Notes: generated by a model from the sequence alone, not told the origin. DNA of 64,000 nt from Oceanobacillus sojae (GCF_900162665.1 NZ_LT727810.1:279067-343066), one strand, 5' to 3'. Counted from the first letter of the stretch, positions 45,501-55,508 are shown. Numbers and translations: made by a program.

Positions 45501-47510
45501 TTGGCTCAGGTTGTGTTTAAGATTAAAAATAGAAAAATATATTTTTCGGAACAGATATCTTGTGAAGTAATAAATAAGTCGAAAGATATCCTTTCTGGAG
45601 AAGATTATGAAAATGTACTCTCTTCTAATATCAGTCCTCACGTAGCTGAAAATTTCTCAAAACTTGTTAATGGTGAAAAAAATCAAATTCATTTTAATAC
45701 CTCATTTAATACGGAAAATGGGGGGATACTCCTATTTAACATTTTTGGCTATCGTTTTATGTCGGAGAATGGCCCGGAAATTTTTGGCGTGATTACGGAT
45801 GAGAGAGAAGCAAATCAACAGTTAATGAAAGCGTTAAAGGAATTATCAGATATTAAGTATGCTATGGATCAATCCGTGATTTTAGCAATTACGGACAAAC
45901 AAGGTAAAATCACACATGCAAATGATCGTTTTTGCGAAATATCCGGTTATTCCAGGGATGAATTAATTGGAAATACCCATCAGATGATTAATTCAGGCTA
46001 CCATTCCAAAGAATTTTTTAAAAATATGTGGCAGACAGTTGGGCTTGGCGGCGTCTGGAAAGGTGAAATCAGAAACCGTGCGAAAGACGGCTCTTTTTAT
46101 TGGGTGGAAACGACGATTGTTCCGGTGAATGATGGAAAAGGTAAGCCCATGCAATATATAGCGATGCGTTTTGATATAACGGATAAAAAAGAAAATCAGG
46201 AAAAAATTCGTATGATGGCCTTCTATGATCATTTAACAGGGCTTGTGAACCGGCGGAAATTCGATGAGGATTTAATTAAAAAAATTGAATATAACAAGAA
46301 ACATAATGGCAGATTCGGCATTATGTTTGTTGATCTGGATGGCTTCAAATATGTAAACGATACGCTCGGACATATCATAGGCGATCAACTGCTGGTAGCT
46401 GTTGCCCGCCGTTTTGAAAATCTTATTGGTGAAAAAGGCATGGCTGCACGGCTCAGCGGAGATGAATTTGCGATTGTTATTCATTCCATCACCGCTCCAG
46501 TGGACATGCAGTATTTTGCAGAAGCTATTATTGAAAGCTTTAAAGAACCTTTTTCTATCGAAGGATACCAATTAAATATGACTGCCAGTATAGGAGTAGC
46601 AACCTATCCAGAGGCGGGCCCGGACGCATCTGCCATCATGAAGCATGCAGATCTGGCGATGTATCGTGTGAAGAGCCTGTTTAAAAATGATTACAGGTTC
46701 TTTGACAGAGAGATGAAATTTTCGAATCAAAGGGCATTCCAGATAAAAAATGATTTAAGAATGGGATTAGAAAAAAATCAATTTTATATTGTATATCAGC
46801 CTAAGGTATTTCCGGAAGGGGATATTGTAACAAGCTGCGAAGCTCTGATCCGTTGGCAGCATCCGGATTTTGAGGAGATATCGCCTGCTGAGTTTATTCC
46901 CTTAGCCGAAGAAGTGGGAATGATTAATGAAATTGGTGATTGGGTAATCGAAAATGTCTGTAAACAGCTGCAGCTATGGAAAGAAAAAGGATATGATCCG
47001 ATTCCTGTATCCGTTAATATATCGCCCAGCCAGTTTTTACAGGCTGACTTTATCGAAAAATTCTGGTCTTATCTGGATGCTTATCAAGTTGACCCTGCCT
47101 GGATACAAATTGAGATTACAGAGAGTCTCTTTATTGATAAGGAAAAATATGTACAGCAAATTTTAAAAATAATGAGGAAGAAAGGTATTAAGGTTGCCCT
47201 CGATGATTTTGGGACTGGATACTCTTCTTTGGCTTACTTGCAAAAGCTTGATTTAGATATTTTAAAAATTGACCGGTCCCTTATCAGCGGGATTTCTAAT
47301 TTATCCATTAAAAAAGAGATTGCAACGACCATTGTCAGACTGGGGAAATGTCTTGGCATGGAGGTAGTTGCTGAAGGAGTAGAAACGAAAGAAGAACTCG
47401 ACATTTTACGCGATCATGCTATCGATGAAATTCAAGGTTATTATTACAGCAAGCCGCTTGATGTTACAGCAATGTCTAAAATTTTAAAGACAAAGAATCT
47501 GGATAAATAA
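45501..47510 (+). CDS. PAS-GGDEF-EAL cyclic-di-GMP turnover protein
   Basis: This is a protein of about 669 residues with an N-terminal region of about 110 residues, a PAS domain (about 115-225), a GGDEF domain whose signature is SGDEF (RLSGDEFAI near 315), and an EAL domain (about 415-660) with EALIRW, EITES, DDFGTGYSSL and EGVET intact. The phosphodiesterase half looks active. The altered first glycine of GGDEF may still allow synthesis or serve GTP binding. No membrane segments. Layout resembles B. subtilis DgcW (YkoW). TTG 45501 with GGGGAGG at 8 bases is preferred over TTG 45495. Confidence 0.88.
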   Translation: MAQVVFKIKNRKIYFSEQISCEVINKSKDILSGEDYENVLSSNISPHVAENFSKLVNGEKNQIHFNTSFNTENGGILLFNIFGYRFMSENGPEIFGVITDEREANQQLMKALKELSDIKYAMDQSVILAITDKQGKITHANDRFCEISGYSRDELIGNTHQMINSGYHSKEFFKNMWQTVGLGGVWKGEIRNRAKDGSFYWVETTIVPVNDGKGKPMQYIAMRFDITDKKENQEKIRMMAFYDHLTGLVNRRKFDEDLIKKIEYNKKHNGRFGIMFVDLDGFKYVNDTLGHIIGDQLLVAVARRFENLIGEKGMAARLSGDEFAIVIHSITAPVDMQYFAEAIIESFKEPFSIEGYQLNMTASIGVATYPEAGPDASAIMKHADLAMYRVKSLFKNDYRFFDREMKFSNQRAFQIKNDLRMGLEKNQFYIVYQPKVFPEGDIVTSCEALIRWQHPDFEEISPAEFIPLAEEVGMINEIGDWVIENVCKQLQLWKEKGYDPIPVSVNISPSQFLQADFIEKFWSYLDAYQVDPAWIQIEITESLFIDKEKYVQQILKIMRKKGIKVALDDFGTGYSSLAYLQKLDLDILKIDRSLISGISNLSIKKEIATTIVRLGKCLGMEVVAEGVETKEELDILRDHAIDEIQGYYYSKPLDVTAMSKILKTKNLDK

Positions 47511-47545
47511 CAGTTTATACTGTATGCCTGAGAGCCCATTTATAA

Positions 47546-47588
47546 AGAAACGACAGTCCGGAAAGCTCTCACATTCCCTCCCGGACTG
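47546..47588 (-). terminator. Terminator overlapping the end of the diguanylate cyclase gene
   Basis: CAGTCCGG (47554-47561) pairs with CCGGACTG (47581-47588). On the minus strand TCGTTTCTTT follows. The upstream arm lies within the last codons. Confidence 0.6.
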
Positions 47589-48687
47589 ACGTTTGAGAAG
47601 GGTATATCCTATTTTTTCCTGATTGCTTTGCTTTGTATAAAGCTTTATCTGCCGTTTGGATGATTTGATGCTGGTTGGTGCATGTGTCTGGATAAGTTGC
47701 TGCACCAATCGAGACGGTTACACAAATACTTTGTTCCTCTGAAATTTGAAATGTATGCGCTTCGACTTCTTTTTGAATTCTTTTTGCTGCTTCTAATGCG
47801 TTTTCAAGACTGCAGTCAGGCAGGATAATTGAAAATTCATCTCCTCCATTACGGAAGGCTATATCGAGTGAACGGATATTTTTTAATAAAATATCACTGA
47901 ATTCTGTTAAAATCTGATTCCCTGCCGGATGGCCATATGTATCATTGATTTGCTTGAAATAATCGATATCCATCGTTAACAGCGTCAGTTTTTTATTTTC
48001 TGTCACGGATTTATTAATAAATTTATGCCATGTTGCTTCAAAAGACCGCATATTTTGCAATCCTGTCAAGAAATCCTTGGATGCCTCCTCTTCATATTTC
48101 GACAAAAGCATCGCTGTCCTGTCCAGATACTTTGAGAAAACAACAGCAATCAATCCACCAATAATCGATACGATACAATAAACAGGCATAAAACGCAGTA
48201 ATTGAAGATAATCAGTAAAATAATACATCATCATGCCGAAAAACACGAAATTGGAAAATAGAATCATCATCAGAGCCTTACTGTAGGTTGCTTTATCAGG
48301 CTGGTACAGTTTATGAATCAGCTGAAATCCAATAATTAATAAAATCATCAAAAGTATCGTTGTCACTGAAAGGCTTGTCATTCCGCTTATGATAATTCTG
48401 CCAATAATAACGACAATACTCGCGATTACAGCAGGGAATAGCCCTGCAAACAGAACAAGCAGCATAATCGGTATAAAACGTAAATCTATCCATGCATTTT
48501 CAGCCACTTTAATGGAGAACACAATTAATAAGACACTGGATAACCCGGAAACAGTGCCGTCAATAACCCCTTGCTGCCAATAAGAGAGGGTATTTATTTT
48601 CAATTTTGACCGGAGCGGTGTATAAACCACGGTTAAGGTGATTAAAATACAAAGATTAATAAAAATATCATTAACAAGATAGAACAT
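47569..48687 (-). CDS. Membrane diguanylate cyclase (5TM-LYT plus GGDEF)
   Basis: This is a 372-residue protein. Six or so membrane spans in the first 190 residues form the 5TM-LYT sensor found in B. subtilis DgcK (YhcK). It is followed by a GGDEF domain with an intact NGGDEF signature near residue 280, KDFLTGLQN and DIDYFKQINDTYGH upstream, and SIGAATYP near the end. It makes cyclic-di-GMP. Start ATG 48687 follows AGGCGGA; TTG 48705 is upstream of that SD. It is convergent with the PAS-GGDEF-EAL gene, so synthesis and breakdown enzymes are neighbours. Confidence 0.9.
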   Translation of the reverse strand: MFYLVNDIFINLCILITLTVVYTPLRSKLKINTLSYWQQGVIDGTVSGLSSVLLIVFSIKVAENAWIDLRFIPIMLLVLFAGLFPAVIASIVVIIGRIIISGMTSLSVTTILLMILLIIGFQLIHKLYQPDKATYSKALMMILFSNFVFFGMMMYYFTDYLQLLRFMPVYCIVSIIGGLIAVVFSKYLDRTAMLLSKYEEEASKDFLTGLQNMRSFEATWHKFINKSVTENKKLTLLTMDIDYFKQINDTYGHPAGNQILTEFSDILLKNIRSLDIAFRNGGDEFSIILPDCSLENALEAAKRIQKEVEAHTFQISEEQSICVTVSIGAATYPDTCTNQHQIIQTADKALYKAKQSGKNRIYPSQTSVREGM

Positions 48688-49159
48688 AATATTTCCGCCT
48701 GCCAAACGGATTCCTCTCCTTTATCTGTACCGGCTGTGTATATTTGGATGCTATATTTTTAAGTATACTTAAAAAGCTGCTTATGTCCTTTCAGTGGATA
48801 AGCAGCTTTTCTGCTTTGTGGACAGAATTGAAATATGTATTTACTATCAATTTTATACTTTTTATCCAAAGATAGATAAATATTTGGTTCTTTTTAGCTG
48901 GTTCTTTGGAAATAGTTCAATATTCTAATACGAAAATTTTATCATGAATCTTTTGGCAGCACCAAGAATTAGCATAAATTATCTTAATGTAATAATTTCC
49001 TGCAATGAAAAATTTTGATTATACCAGCTGGAAAAACAACTGATTGCTTCTAAATTACCATTTTTATCTGAAAATATTCATTATTTATGAGAGTGGGTAT
49101 ATAACTTATGGTAAAATAAAGATAGTTATAAAATCTTCCAAAGCGAGGTGAATGTATAA
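48688..49159. other. Intergenic stretch with one strong hairpin
   Basis: No gene is seen. AAAAAGCTGCTTAT pairs with ATAAGCAGCTTTT (48771-48811). On the minus strand the stem is followed by TTTTTAA, so it could attenuate transcription into the diguanylate cyclase gene. No known riboswitch pattern was recognised. Confidence 0.5.
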
Positions 49160-49336
49160 GTGGATGTCGGAAAAATGTCGATGATAATGAGTCAGGCTAA
49201 CCTGCAGACACAGGTATCCTTCAGCTTAATGGGAAAGGTTATGGATCATGCGGAAGCGCAAAATGCAGAGCTTATTAAAATGCTGGATCAGCCGCAGCAT
49301 CCAAACTTAGGACATTCCATTGATGTAAAAGCTTAA
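49160..49336 (+). CDS. YjfB-like putative motility protein
   Basis: This 58-residue protein starts with GTG (MDVGKMSMIMSQANLQTQVS) and ends QPQHPNLGHSIDVKA, the pattern of the YjfB family of small motility-associated proteins (helical start with SMxxSQ, then HPxLGxxIDxxV at the end). SD GAGGTG is 9 bases upstream. The role is unknown. It fits with the two neighbouring cyclic-di-GMP genes and is followed by a clear terminator. Confidence 0.78.
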   Translation: MDVGKMSMIMSQANLQTQVSFSLMGKVMDHAEAQNAELIKMLDQPQHPNLGHSIDVKA

Positions 49337-49379
49337 AAAGTTCCATTTATGCGGAACAGGAAGGAAGAAAAAATGAGCT

Positions 49380-49414
49380 GCCTCCGCTTCAAATAATGAG
49401 AAGTGGAGGCTTTT
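49380..49414 (+). terminator. Terminator after YjfB-like gene
   Basis: GCCTCCGCTTC pairs with GAAGTGGAGGC, with one GU pair, and is followed by TTTTAC. Confidence 0.85.
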
Positions 49415-49472
49415 ACTATCTACTTATTGATTAGAAAGTTATTGAACATATCCTTCATCTTAGGAAAGGAGG

Positions 49473-52400
49473 GTGAGCATTATTTCGGATTCTAAAACGC
49501 GTGCTCAAATTCTGCAGGAAGAACTAATCGAATTATTAAAAAGAGACTTAATCAGCATGGAAGATTATAAGCGCATACTGACAGCCCATCAGGAGTATGC
49601 GCAGCAGATTGATAAAAGCATGGATACGTCACGGCACAATGCACCTCAGCTGGGCGATGAAAAAGAAAAACTGTCTGGAGAGGTACGCCATGCTGCAAAA
49701 CAGAATCAGCCTGATGGTGCAGAAAAATCTCCTCCGAAGCCGGATAATGCGTCAGGCAAAAAGATTCTGACAAGCTTTTTACAGGGGGATAAGGATAAGA
49801 AAGAATGGCTGTCAGCTCCGGATCAGCAGGAAGAATCAGTACAAAAGAAAGAAAAACCGGCACGGGAACCGAAAACAGCTGAACAGGTTAGAGAAAGAAA
49901 TATTACATGGCTGCTTATTCTCGGTGTTTCTTTTCTATTAATCAGTGGTCTTGTTGTAGCGACAAGTACCTGGGACCAAATGGGAGCCTTATTAAAGGTT
50001 ATTACATTGATCGGCGTCTCTGTTTTCTTTTTAGCATTGAGCGGTTTGTCATCCCGTTTCCTGAAAATTGAAAAGACTGCTTTTGCATTTTTGACGTTAG
50101 GAAGTTTATTATTACCGATTGCGATTATTGGAATTGGATATTTTGGATTATTTGGAGATTATTTGACATTAACCGGGGAAGGGCGTTATTGGCTCGGAAT
50201 TCTTTGTACACTTATTCCGCTCCCATTATATTTCTGGAATGCTTATAAGACAGAGGCTAAATTGTTTGTATGGATTACTTATTTATTCTTATCCTTTTTC
50301 ATAGGCTTTTTACTTGCTGCTCTACGCATTCCAGTGGATATGTTCTTTTTCCTGATTATGCTGTATAATGCTGTCTTATTATTGGCTTATCACCGTTTTT
50401 GGAAAGAAAAAAAGCAGATTTTGCGTGTCTTTTTAGATGAGCTGCCAGCCTATGCACAGCTGAATCTTATCGTTTCCACCTTATTAATGCTGTTTGTTTA
50501 TAATCAGGCTGTATTTTACAGCTTCAATGTACTCCTGACAGCTTTTATCTATATGGCAATGGTTTTTGTCTATCAGACAAAAGGGTACCAATTTGTATTT
50601 GCGGCATTATTTGCTTACGGAATTTATCAGCTGACAGAGAATTCGATTTTAAATACGGCAGATTCGTTTATCTATGCCTTGATGGGCGCAGCTTATTTGG
50701 GATTTGCCTATATAATGCGGAAGGATACCTTTGCAAGGAAGGCTTTTTATTATATCAGCGGAATTATTTCTGGTTTTGCATTTCTGTATGTCACATTTCA
50801 GGGCTTGATTATCCGGGCTGACGGAGATTCCTGGTTTATGCTTCTTGCGTATGCAGTGATTGCAGGGACCTATGTCTATCTTGCAGAAGTAACGAAGCGG
50901 GGCGTTTTTCGCTGGCTTGCTCCAGTATTCTTTATTGCTATTGGTATACAATTTTGGTCATTAGTTATTCAGCCGCTTTTCCCGGAAAGTATTCTTAACT
51001 TTATGTTTTTCTATATGACAGGTTTATTTCTTCTCCTCGGCTTCAAAAGTCGTATTCCTTATATGCAGGCGATACAGAAAAGTATGTATTTCTGGTCGAT
51101 GCCGGTGATTGCTATCATTATATTGCTTAAGCTGTTATTTCTTGAATTTATTGAGACTGCAGGCATGTTTGCGATAATAGGAGCTGTTGCATTTTATGTG
51201 ACCTCTGCATCTGAAAATCCGGCCGAGAAACGTATTGCTGCCTGGGCTGTTCCGGTAAACTGGCTGTTGGCAATGTATATTCTTTACTTTGAGTTTGCAG
51301 AAAAATCATATGTTTACCGCACTCAGCTGGATCTTCCTTTTCAGCTGGCGGCTGCGGGAATTATTCTGCTTGGCATCAGCCTTATTTGGAAGCAGAGAAA
51401 GCAGCAGGAATTAACACGAACAACATTTTATACTGGCCAGGGCAGCTATTTATTAGCGATGCTGCTGCTCTACCCTGATTTTACCGGGGATGAAATGGTT
51501 GTAAGACCGATGATTTTACTCATTGGGATCGGCGTGATGTACTGGCTTGTCCGTTTTACTAAGAAGCATCTATTTTGGAGTCTGGTTGCGGCTGCAAGCT
51601 TAGGCTTCTATGTATCATTGTTAAGTACATTTTCCATCAATACTTTGGAGGGATTCGTCTGGTTTATGCTTGTATTGCCGATTTTATTTTTAGCGGTGGA
51701 ACGCTATTTAGGTAAATTAGATGCCAGCTTAAAGCCTTATTTCTTTTATTTTGCGCATGCAGTACTCCTGTTTCTTGTGCTGATTATCGCAGGCGATAGT
51801 GCAGCACGGCCGGTTCTTTATCCGGCAGTCTGGCTGGTTCCTTTGGCGGTTTATGCTTATACCGCACTGACAAAGGAAAAAGAGTGGGAAATAAAAACGG
51901 GATTATACGCCGGATTAATAATGCTCATAGGAACAGTGGTTTCTTTCATTTCTTATTATGATTGGATGGCAGCTCTTTCGTTTGTTTATACCTGGCTGGT
52001 TGCCGGAATAGTTTTAATTGCTGTCTGGACCGCAGTACCAGTAGTATGGAAGCGGCGGATAGACTGGTTTTTAATCCCGTATTTGCATCTGGTTTTAGCG
52101 ATGGTAGTATTTTTAGCAGCTGCAGAGGAGCTTTGGCAGCTCATCTGCTTTGCAGGACTGGTTATCCTGAATTTATATTTCCTGCATAGGCGAAAATGGA
52201 CCTTATTCCTTGTTGTGCCTCTATTCTTCTCTGTTTATCTATGGCAGCTGCAAGGAGTGTTTAAGGGAGAAATTGATTTATGGCTGATATTCTGCCTCGG
52301 CTTTGGAATCTTAGCAGCGGCGGGAAGATATTTATTTACAGAACTATACAATTCTCACAAGGGGAGTGTGCAGGCTGTAGATTGGTATTCTCTGATGGCA

Positions 52401-53069
52401 GTTGCCTATCTTGCCTTTGCATTAAGCTCGGTAAACGGGCTGGAAAATATTTGGCTGACTGTTATTCCTTATGTATTGTTTGCTTCCTGGTTTTTCTTAC
52501 AGGTGGATCGTTTGGGAAGTCAAATGCTGCAGAAAATATTTATTACAGTTGGCGGAGTTGCTTGTTTACCGCCATATTATCTGGTGCTTGATCATTATAC
52601 CGATATCATTCCAGAAGTGATTTATGCAGAGCTTCAGGCACTGCCGGTGCTTGCTTTAGCTATTATTTTATCCCAGAAAACGTGGCAAGATTATCAATCG
52701 CTGATGCGGCATATACAGACAGCGCTGCTGATTGTTGTTACTGTTTATTTGATTGCTGATGCCATTCAAAGCGCAACAATTTTAGATGCTTTAATTATTG
52801 GTATTTTGTCCATTATTTCCTTACTCGCAGGGATGCGTTATCAATTGAAGTCATATTTCTTTGTCGGAATTGGAACGCTGCTGTTTAATGTTATTTATCA
52901 GACAAGGCCTTATTGGGGTAATCTCCCCTGGTGGGCGTATCTTCTGATTGCGGGAATATTGTTTATCAGTATTGCCAGCTATAATGAATGGAAAAAACAG
53001 CGTGAAGGAGAAGGAAAGCTGGAGAAGAAGCTCAAGCAAATGATTGCCCGGTTTAAAGAATGGAATTGA
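49473..53069 (+). CDS. Very large polytopic membrane protein (DUF2157/DUF2339-like)
   Basis: This 1198-residue protein has a charged cytosolic N-terminus of about 145 residues with a predicted short helical domain (RAQILQEELIELLKRDLIS), then about 30 hydrophobic spans in near-unbroken succession and a basic tail. It resembles large DUF2157-type membrane proteins of Bacillaceae; no catalytic motif is seen. GTG 49473 directly abuts AAAGGAGG, so the real start may be ATT at 49479 or 49482, which lie at normal distance. It is a single gene between two terminators. The function is unknown. Confidence 0.7.
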   Translation: MSIISDSKTRAQILQEELIELLKRDLISMEDYKRILTAHQEYAQQIDKSMDTSRHNAPQLGDEKEKLSGEVRHAAKQNQPDGAEKSPPKPDNASGKKILTSFLQGDKDKKEWLSAPDQQEESVQKKEKPAREPKTAEQVRERNITWLLILGVSFLLISGLVVATSTWDQMGALLKVITLIGVSVFFLALSGLSSRFLKIEKTAFAFLTLGSLLLPIAIIGIGYFGLFGDYLTLTGEGRYWLGILCTLIPLPLYFWNAYKTEAKLFVWITYLFLSFFIGFLLAALRIPVDMFFFLIMLYNAVLLLAYHRFWKEKKQILRVFLDELPAYAQLNLIVSTLLMLFVYNQAVFYSFNVLLTAFIYMAMVFVYQTKGYQFVFAALFAYGIYQLTENSILNTADSFIYALMGAAYLGFAYIMRKDTFARKAFYYISGIISGFAFLYVTFQGLIIRADGDSWFMLLAYAVIAGTYVYLAEVTKRGVFRWLAPVFFIAIGIQFWSLVIQPLFPESILNFMFFYMTGLFLLLGFKSRIPYMQAIQKSMYFWSMPVIAIIILLKLLFLEFIETAGMFAIIGAVAFYVTSASENPAEKRIAAWAVPVNWLLAMYILYFEFAEKSYVYRTQLDLPFQLAAAGIILLGISLIWKQRKQQELTRTTFYTGQGSYLLAMLLLYPDFTGDEMVVRPMILLIGIGVMYWLVRFTKKHLFWSLVAAASLGFYVSLLSTFSINTLEGFVWFMLVLPILFLAVERYLGKLDASLKPYFFYFAHAVLLFLVLIIAGDSAARPVLYPAVWLVPLAVYAYTALTKEKEWEIKTGLYAGLIMLIGTVVSFISYYDWMAALSFVYTWLVAGIVLIAVWTAVPVVWKRRIDWFLIPYLHLVLAMVVFLAAAEELWQLICFAGLVILNLYFLHRRKWTLFLVVPLFFSVYLWQLQGVFKGEIDLWLIFCLGFGILAAAGRYLFTELYNSHKGSVQAVDWYSLMAVAYLAFALSSVNGLENIWLTVIPYVLFASWFFLQVDRLGSQMLQKIFITVGGVACLPPYYLVLDHYTDIIPEVIYAELQALPVLALAIILSQKTWQDYQSLMRHIQTALLIVVTVYLIADAIQSATILDALIIGILSIISLLAGMRYQLKSYFFVGIGTLLFNVIYQTRPYWGNLPWWAYLLIAGILFISIASYNEWKKQREGEGKLEKKLKQMIARFKEWN

Positions 53070-53125
53070 ATAGAGCAGTTTGGAGATGCTAATGAATAAG
53101 GCAGCTCCAAACTGCTCTATTTATT
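53069..53125 (+). terminator. Terminator after the large membrane protein
   Basis: ATAGAGCAGTTTGGAG pairs with CTCCAAACTGCTCTAT and is followed by TTATTT. Confidence 0.9.
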
Positions 53126-53233
53126 TGGAAATATAAGCGTCAATTTAAAATAGTTTCCTTTGAGCAAATTTGTTTATGTTCGTCATCATTAGGAGTATAC
53201 TAAAATTGTAAAAAATAGAAAGAAGGATTTTTC

Positions 53234-54127
53234 ATGGAATTTAAAAATGTTACAGTAGCGGGCAGCGGCGTATTAGGCAGCCAAATTGCCTATCAGGTTT
53301 CTTACAAAGGATTTAATGTAACGGTATATGATATTAATGCCGAAGCTGTCGAGGCAGCCAAAACACGTATGGAAAAATGGCAGCAGCGCTATAAAGAGGA
53401 TTTAAATGCTGCGGATGCGGAAGTAAAAGAAGCATTTGAAAGGATCAGCTTTTCTATCGATTTAAAAGAAGCTGTTAAAGACGCTGATTTAATTATTGAA
53501 GCAGTGCCTGAAAAAGAAGAAATTAAATTAGATTTCTATAAAAAATTAGCAGAAGTTGCTCCAGAAAAAACAATTTTTGCATCTAACTCATCTACTATGC
53601 TTCCCAGTCAATTTGCTGAAGCAACAGGACGCCCGAGTCAATTTTTAATGCTGCACTTTGCGAATGAGATTTGGAAAAACAATACAGCAGAAATTATGAA
53701 GCATGAAGGGACAGATATGAAAGTGTTTGAGGATGTTGTCGCATTTGCGAAACAAATCGGCATGGTTGCACTCCCTATATACAAAGAACAGCCAGGCTAT
53801 ATTTTAAATTCCTTGCTGGTTCCATTCTTAGATGCAGCACAGGATTTATTAGTAAATGAAATTGCAGATGCAGAGACCATTGATAAAACATGGATGGTAG
53901 CTACCGAAGCACCTAAGGGTCCATTTGCTATACTGGATGTGATTGGTATCCGCACACCTTATAATCTGTCCGCGGCACATGCAGAGGCTGGAGATAAAAA
54001 AGCTGAAAAAGTTGCGAGCTTTTTAAAAGAAGAGTATCTGGATAAAGGGAAATTTGGTATTGAATCTGGCGAAGGTTTTTATAAATATCCTGATCCGGCA
54101 TTTGAAAATCCGGATTTCTTGAAATAA
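53234..54127 (+). CDS. 3-hydroxyacyl-CoA dehydrogenase family protein
   Basis: This 297-residue NAD-dependent dehydrogenase has a Rossmann motif VAGSGVLGSQIAYQ at the N-terminus, the ADLIIEAVPE segment near residue 85, the FASNSSTMLPS segment with the conserved Ser/Asn near 115, catalytic His in LMLHFANEIW near 140, and a C-terminal 3HCDH helical domain (PGYILNSLLVPFLDAA). It oxidises 3-hydroxyacyl-CoA. The FANE in place of the usual FNPV after His suggests a subfamily with a different substrate. Single gene with terminators on both sides. Confidence 0.9.
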   Translation: MEFKNVTVAGSGVLGSQIAYQVSYKGFNVTVYDINAEAVEAAKTRMEKWQQRYKEDLNAADAEVKEAFERISFSIDLKEAVKDADLIIEAVPEKEEIKLDFYKKLAEVAPEKTIFASNSSTMLPSQFAEATGRPSQFLMLHFANEIWKNNTAEIMKHEGTDMKVFEDVVAFAKQIGMVALPIYKEQPGYILNSLLVPFLDAAQDLLVNEIADAETIDKTWMVATEAPKGPFAILDVIGIRTPYNLSAAHAEAGDKKAEKVASFLKEEYLDKGKFGIESGEGFYKYPDPAFENPDFLK

Positions 54128-54140
54128 ATTCATTCAGAAT

Positions 54141-54172
54141 AAAAGCTGTCCGAGGTTTATCGGGCAGCTTTT
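54141..54172. terminator. Bidirectional terminator between 3HCDH gene and DUF3784 gene
   Basis: AAAAGCTGTCCGA pairs with TCGGGCAGCTTTT, with one mismatch or wobble, between convergent genes. Confidence 0.82.
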
Positions 54173-54173
54173 G

Positions 54174-54899
54174 TTAATTATCGGTATTTTGTTGTATGGC
54201 CTGCTCCAGCTGTTGATAAGATTCTATCGTTTTATCAGGCTGATTTGTATTTATAATAACAAAACTGTCTTTCGTGCGGATGACAATAAAAGGGGCTTCA
54301 TTTGAACGAAGGAATAATTTACCGGATCCTAAGCCTTCCAAACGATACTTCCCAATATGCTTTCCAAATAAAGAAATGCCATTTGTACGAATCATAACTT
54401 CAGGAAGCTCATCATACAGGGAAATATCTTCAATATCTGAAAACGTCCATTCTTCGCCATACAAGCCTGATATTTCAAAGGAGTCACCATTTACTTCCAA
54501 TTTATTTGGCATAAAAGGGATAGCAAAAACGACAATGACTAAAATGAGAGATAGCATTAAAACCGTTTTGTTTATCTTTTGAGATTTTCTTTTCACCTTT
54601 TTCATCATTAAAAAAGTTTCAATAAATAAAACAATAAGCATAACAGCATAAGAACCTTCCATTGCATAAGGAACGTGCAGGAGCTGCAGCAGGAATCCAA
54701 TTGTTAAAACAATAGCTACATGCAGCATCATCTTACCAACAGCACGCGGATAACCTGCTTTGATCATTTTATGCTGTTCTGCTGTCGTGCTCGACTTGAA
54801 TCCGCTGATTAAATAGTAGTTTTTTCGTATTAAAATGAGGTAACTGAAAAAGAAAAACATAAGAATTAAAAAAATTTGAATTCCGTATAAATAGTCCAT
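54174..54899 (-). CDS. DUF3784-type membrane protein with C-terminal PH-like domain
   Basis: This is a 241-residue protein. The first 120 residues hold four membrane segments with the DUF3784-like NYYLISGFKS motif near residue 25 and RAVGKMMLH near 55. The last 110 residues are soluble and beta-rich (VNGDSFEISGLYGEEWTFSDI), like small bacterial PH domains. The function is unknown. Start ATG 54899 has GGAGGG about 10 bases upstream; the longer frame from GTG includes this SD as codons and is unlikely. Confidence 0.7.
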   Translation of the reverse strand: MDYLYGIQIFLILMFFFFSYLILIRKNYYLISGFKSSTTAEQHKMIKAGYPRAVGKMMLHVAIVLTIGFLLQLLHVPYAMEGSYAVMLIVLFIETFLMMKKVKRKSQKINKTVLMLSLILVIVVFAIPFMPNKLEVNGDSFEISGLYGEEWTFSDIEDISLYDELPEVMIRTNGISLFGKHIGKYRLEGLGSGKLFLRSNEAPFIVIRTKDSFVIINTNQPDKTIESYQQLEQAIQQNTDN

Positions 54900-55104
54900 C
54901 GGGCGAGTCCCTCCATTTTTTCTTTGCACTTTAAATACGAGGGAAAGTCTTGAAAAGTTTCAATGATATGACGGGAAATAGACTTTTCTTATGAAAAATG
55001 AAAGCTGTATCTTCAAAAACACTTGCTTTCTCAGTCACTTAGGATTAAATTGTATATACTCTTCATTGTATTAAATAGTGTACGGATAAAGGTAAGGTGA
55101 TTAG

Positions 55105-55476
55105 ATGAACTATCTATTCGTGCCGGTTGGTGCTTTTTTTGGAGCAATGGCACGCTATGAAATCAGTCTGTTATTTGGCGAGCAGTCCTTTCCTATAGCT
55201 ACAGCTGCAGTAAATATTATCGGCTGCTTCTTTTTAGGATTTCTGCTCACACTTGTTTCTCTTTCCAGGCAGGACCGGCAGGCCTGGGCGTTGACTTTTG
55301 GCACTGGTTTTCTGGGAGCTTTTACGACATTTTCTACATTTGCATTAGATGTGCTTCAGCTTAATCTGCCAATGGCGCTTCTTTATATTGGAATAAGCTT
55401 ATCTGTAGGAATTGCTTTTGCCGGGTTAGGTGTCTGGTCAGGCAGAGCTGCATATAAACGTTTTAGGAAAGCTTAA
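55105..55476 (+). CDS. crcB: Fluoride channel protein, first subunit
   Basis: This 123-residue protein with four membrane helices belongs to the CrcB/Fluc family, which exports fluoride as a dual-topology dimer. Seen: GAMARYEIS at the start, the conserved NIIGCFFLG in helix 2 and GTGFLGAFTTFSTFALD in helix 3 with the phenylalanine/threonine pore residues. It is paired with a second crcB 32 bases downstream, so the channel is probably a heterodimer. No fluoride riboswitch was recognised in the 175 bases upstream. Confidence 0.93.
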   Translation: MNYLFVPVGAFFGAMARYEISLLFGEQSFPIATAAVNIIGCFFLGFLLTLVSLSRQDRQAWALTFGTGFLGAFTTFSTFALDVLQLNLPMALLYIGISLSVGIAFAGLGVWSGRAAYKRFRKA

Positions 55477-55508
55477 AATGAAAAGCAATATAAAGGAGGG
55501 TTACCCTT

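Noticed and set aside
54930-55104. Fluoride riboswitch before crcB
   Set aside because: Searched by eye for the GGCGATG core and the following conserved pseudoknot pattern; not found.
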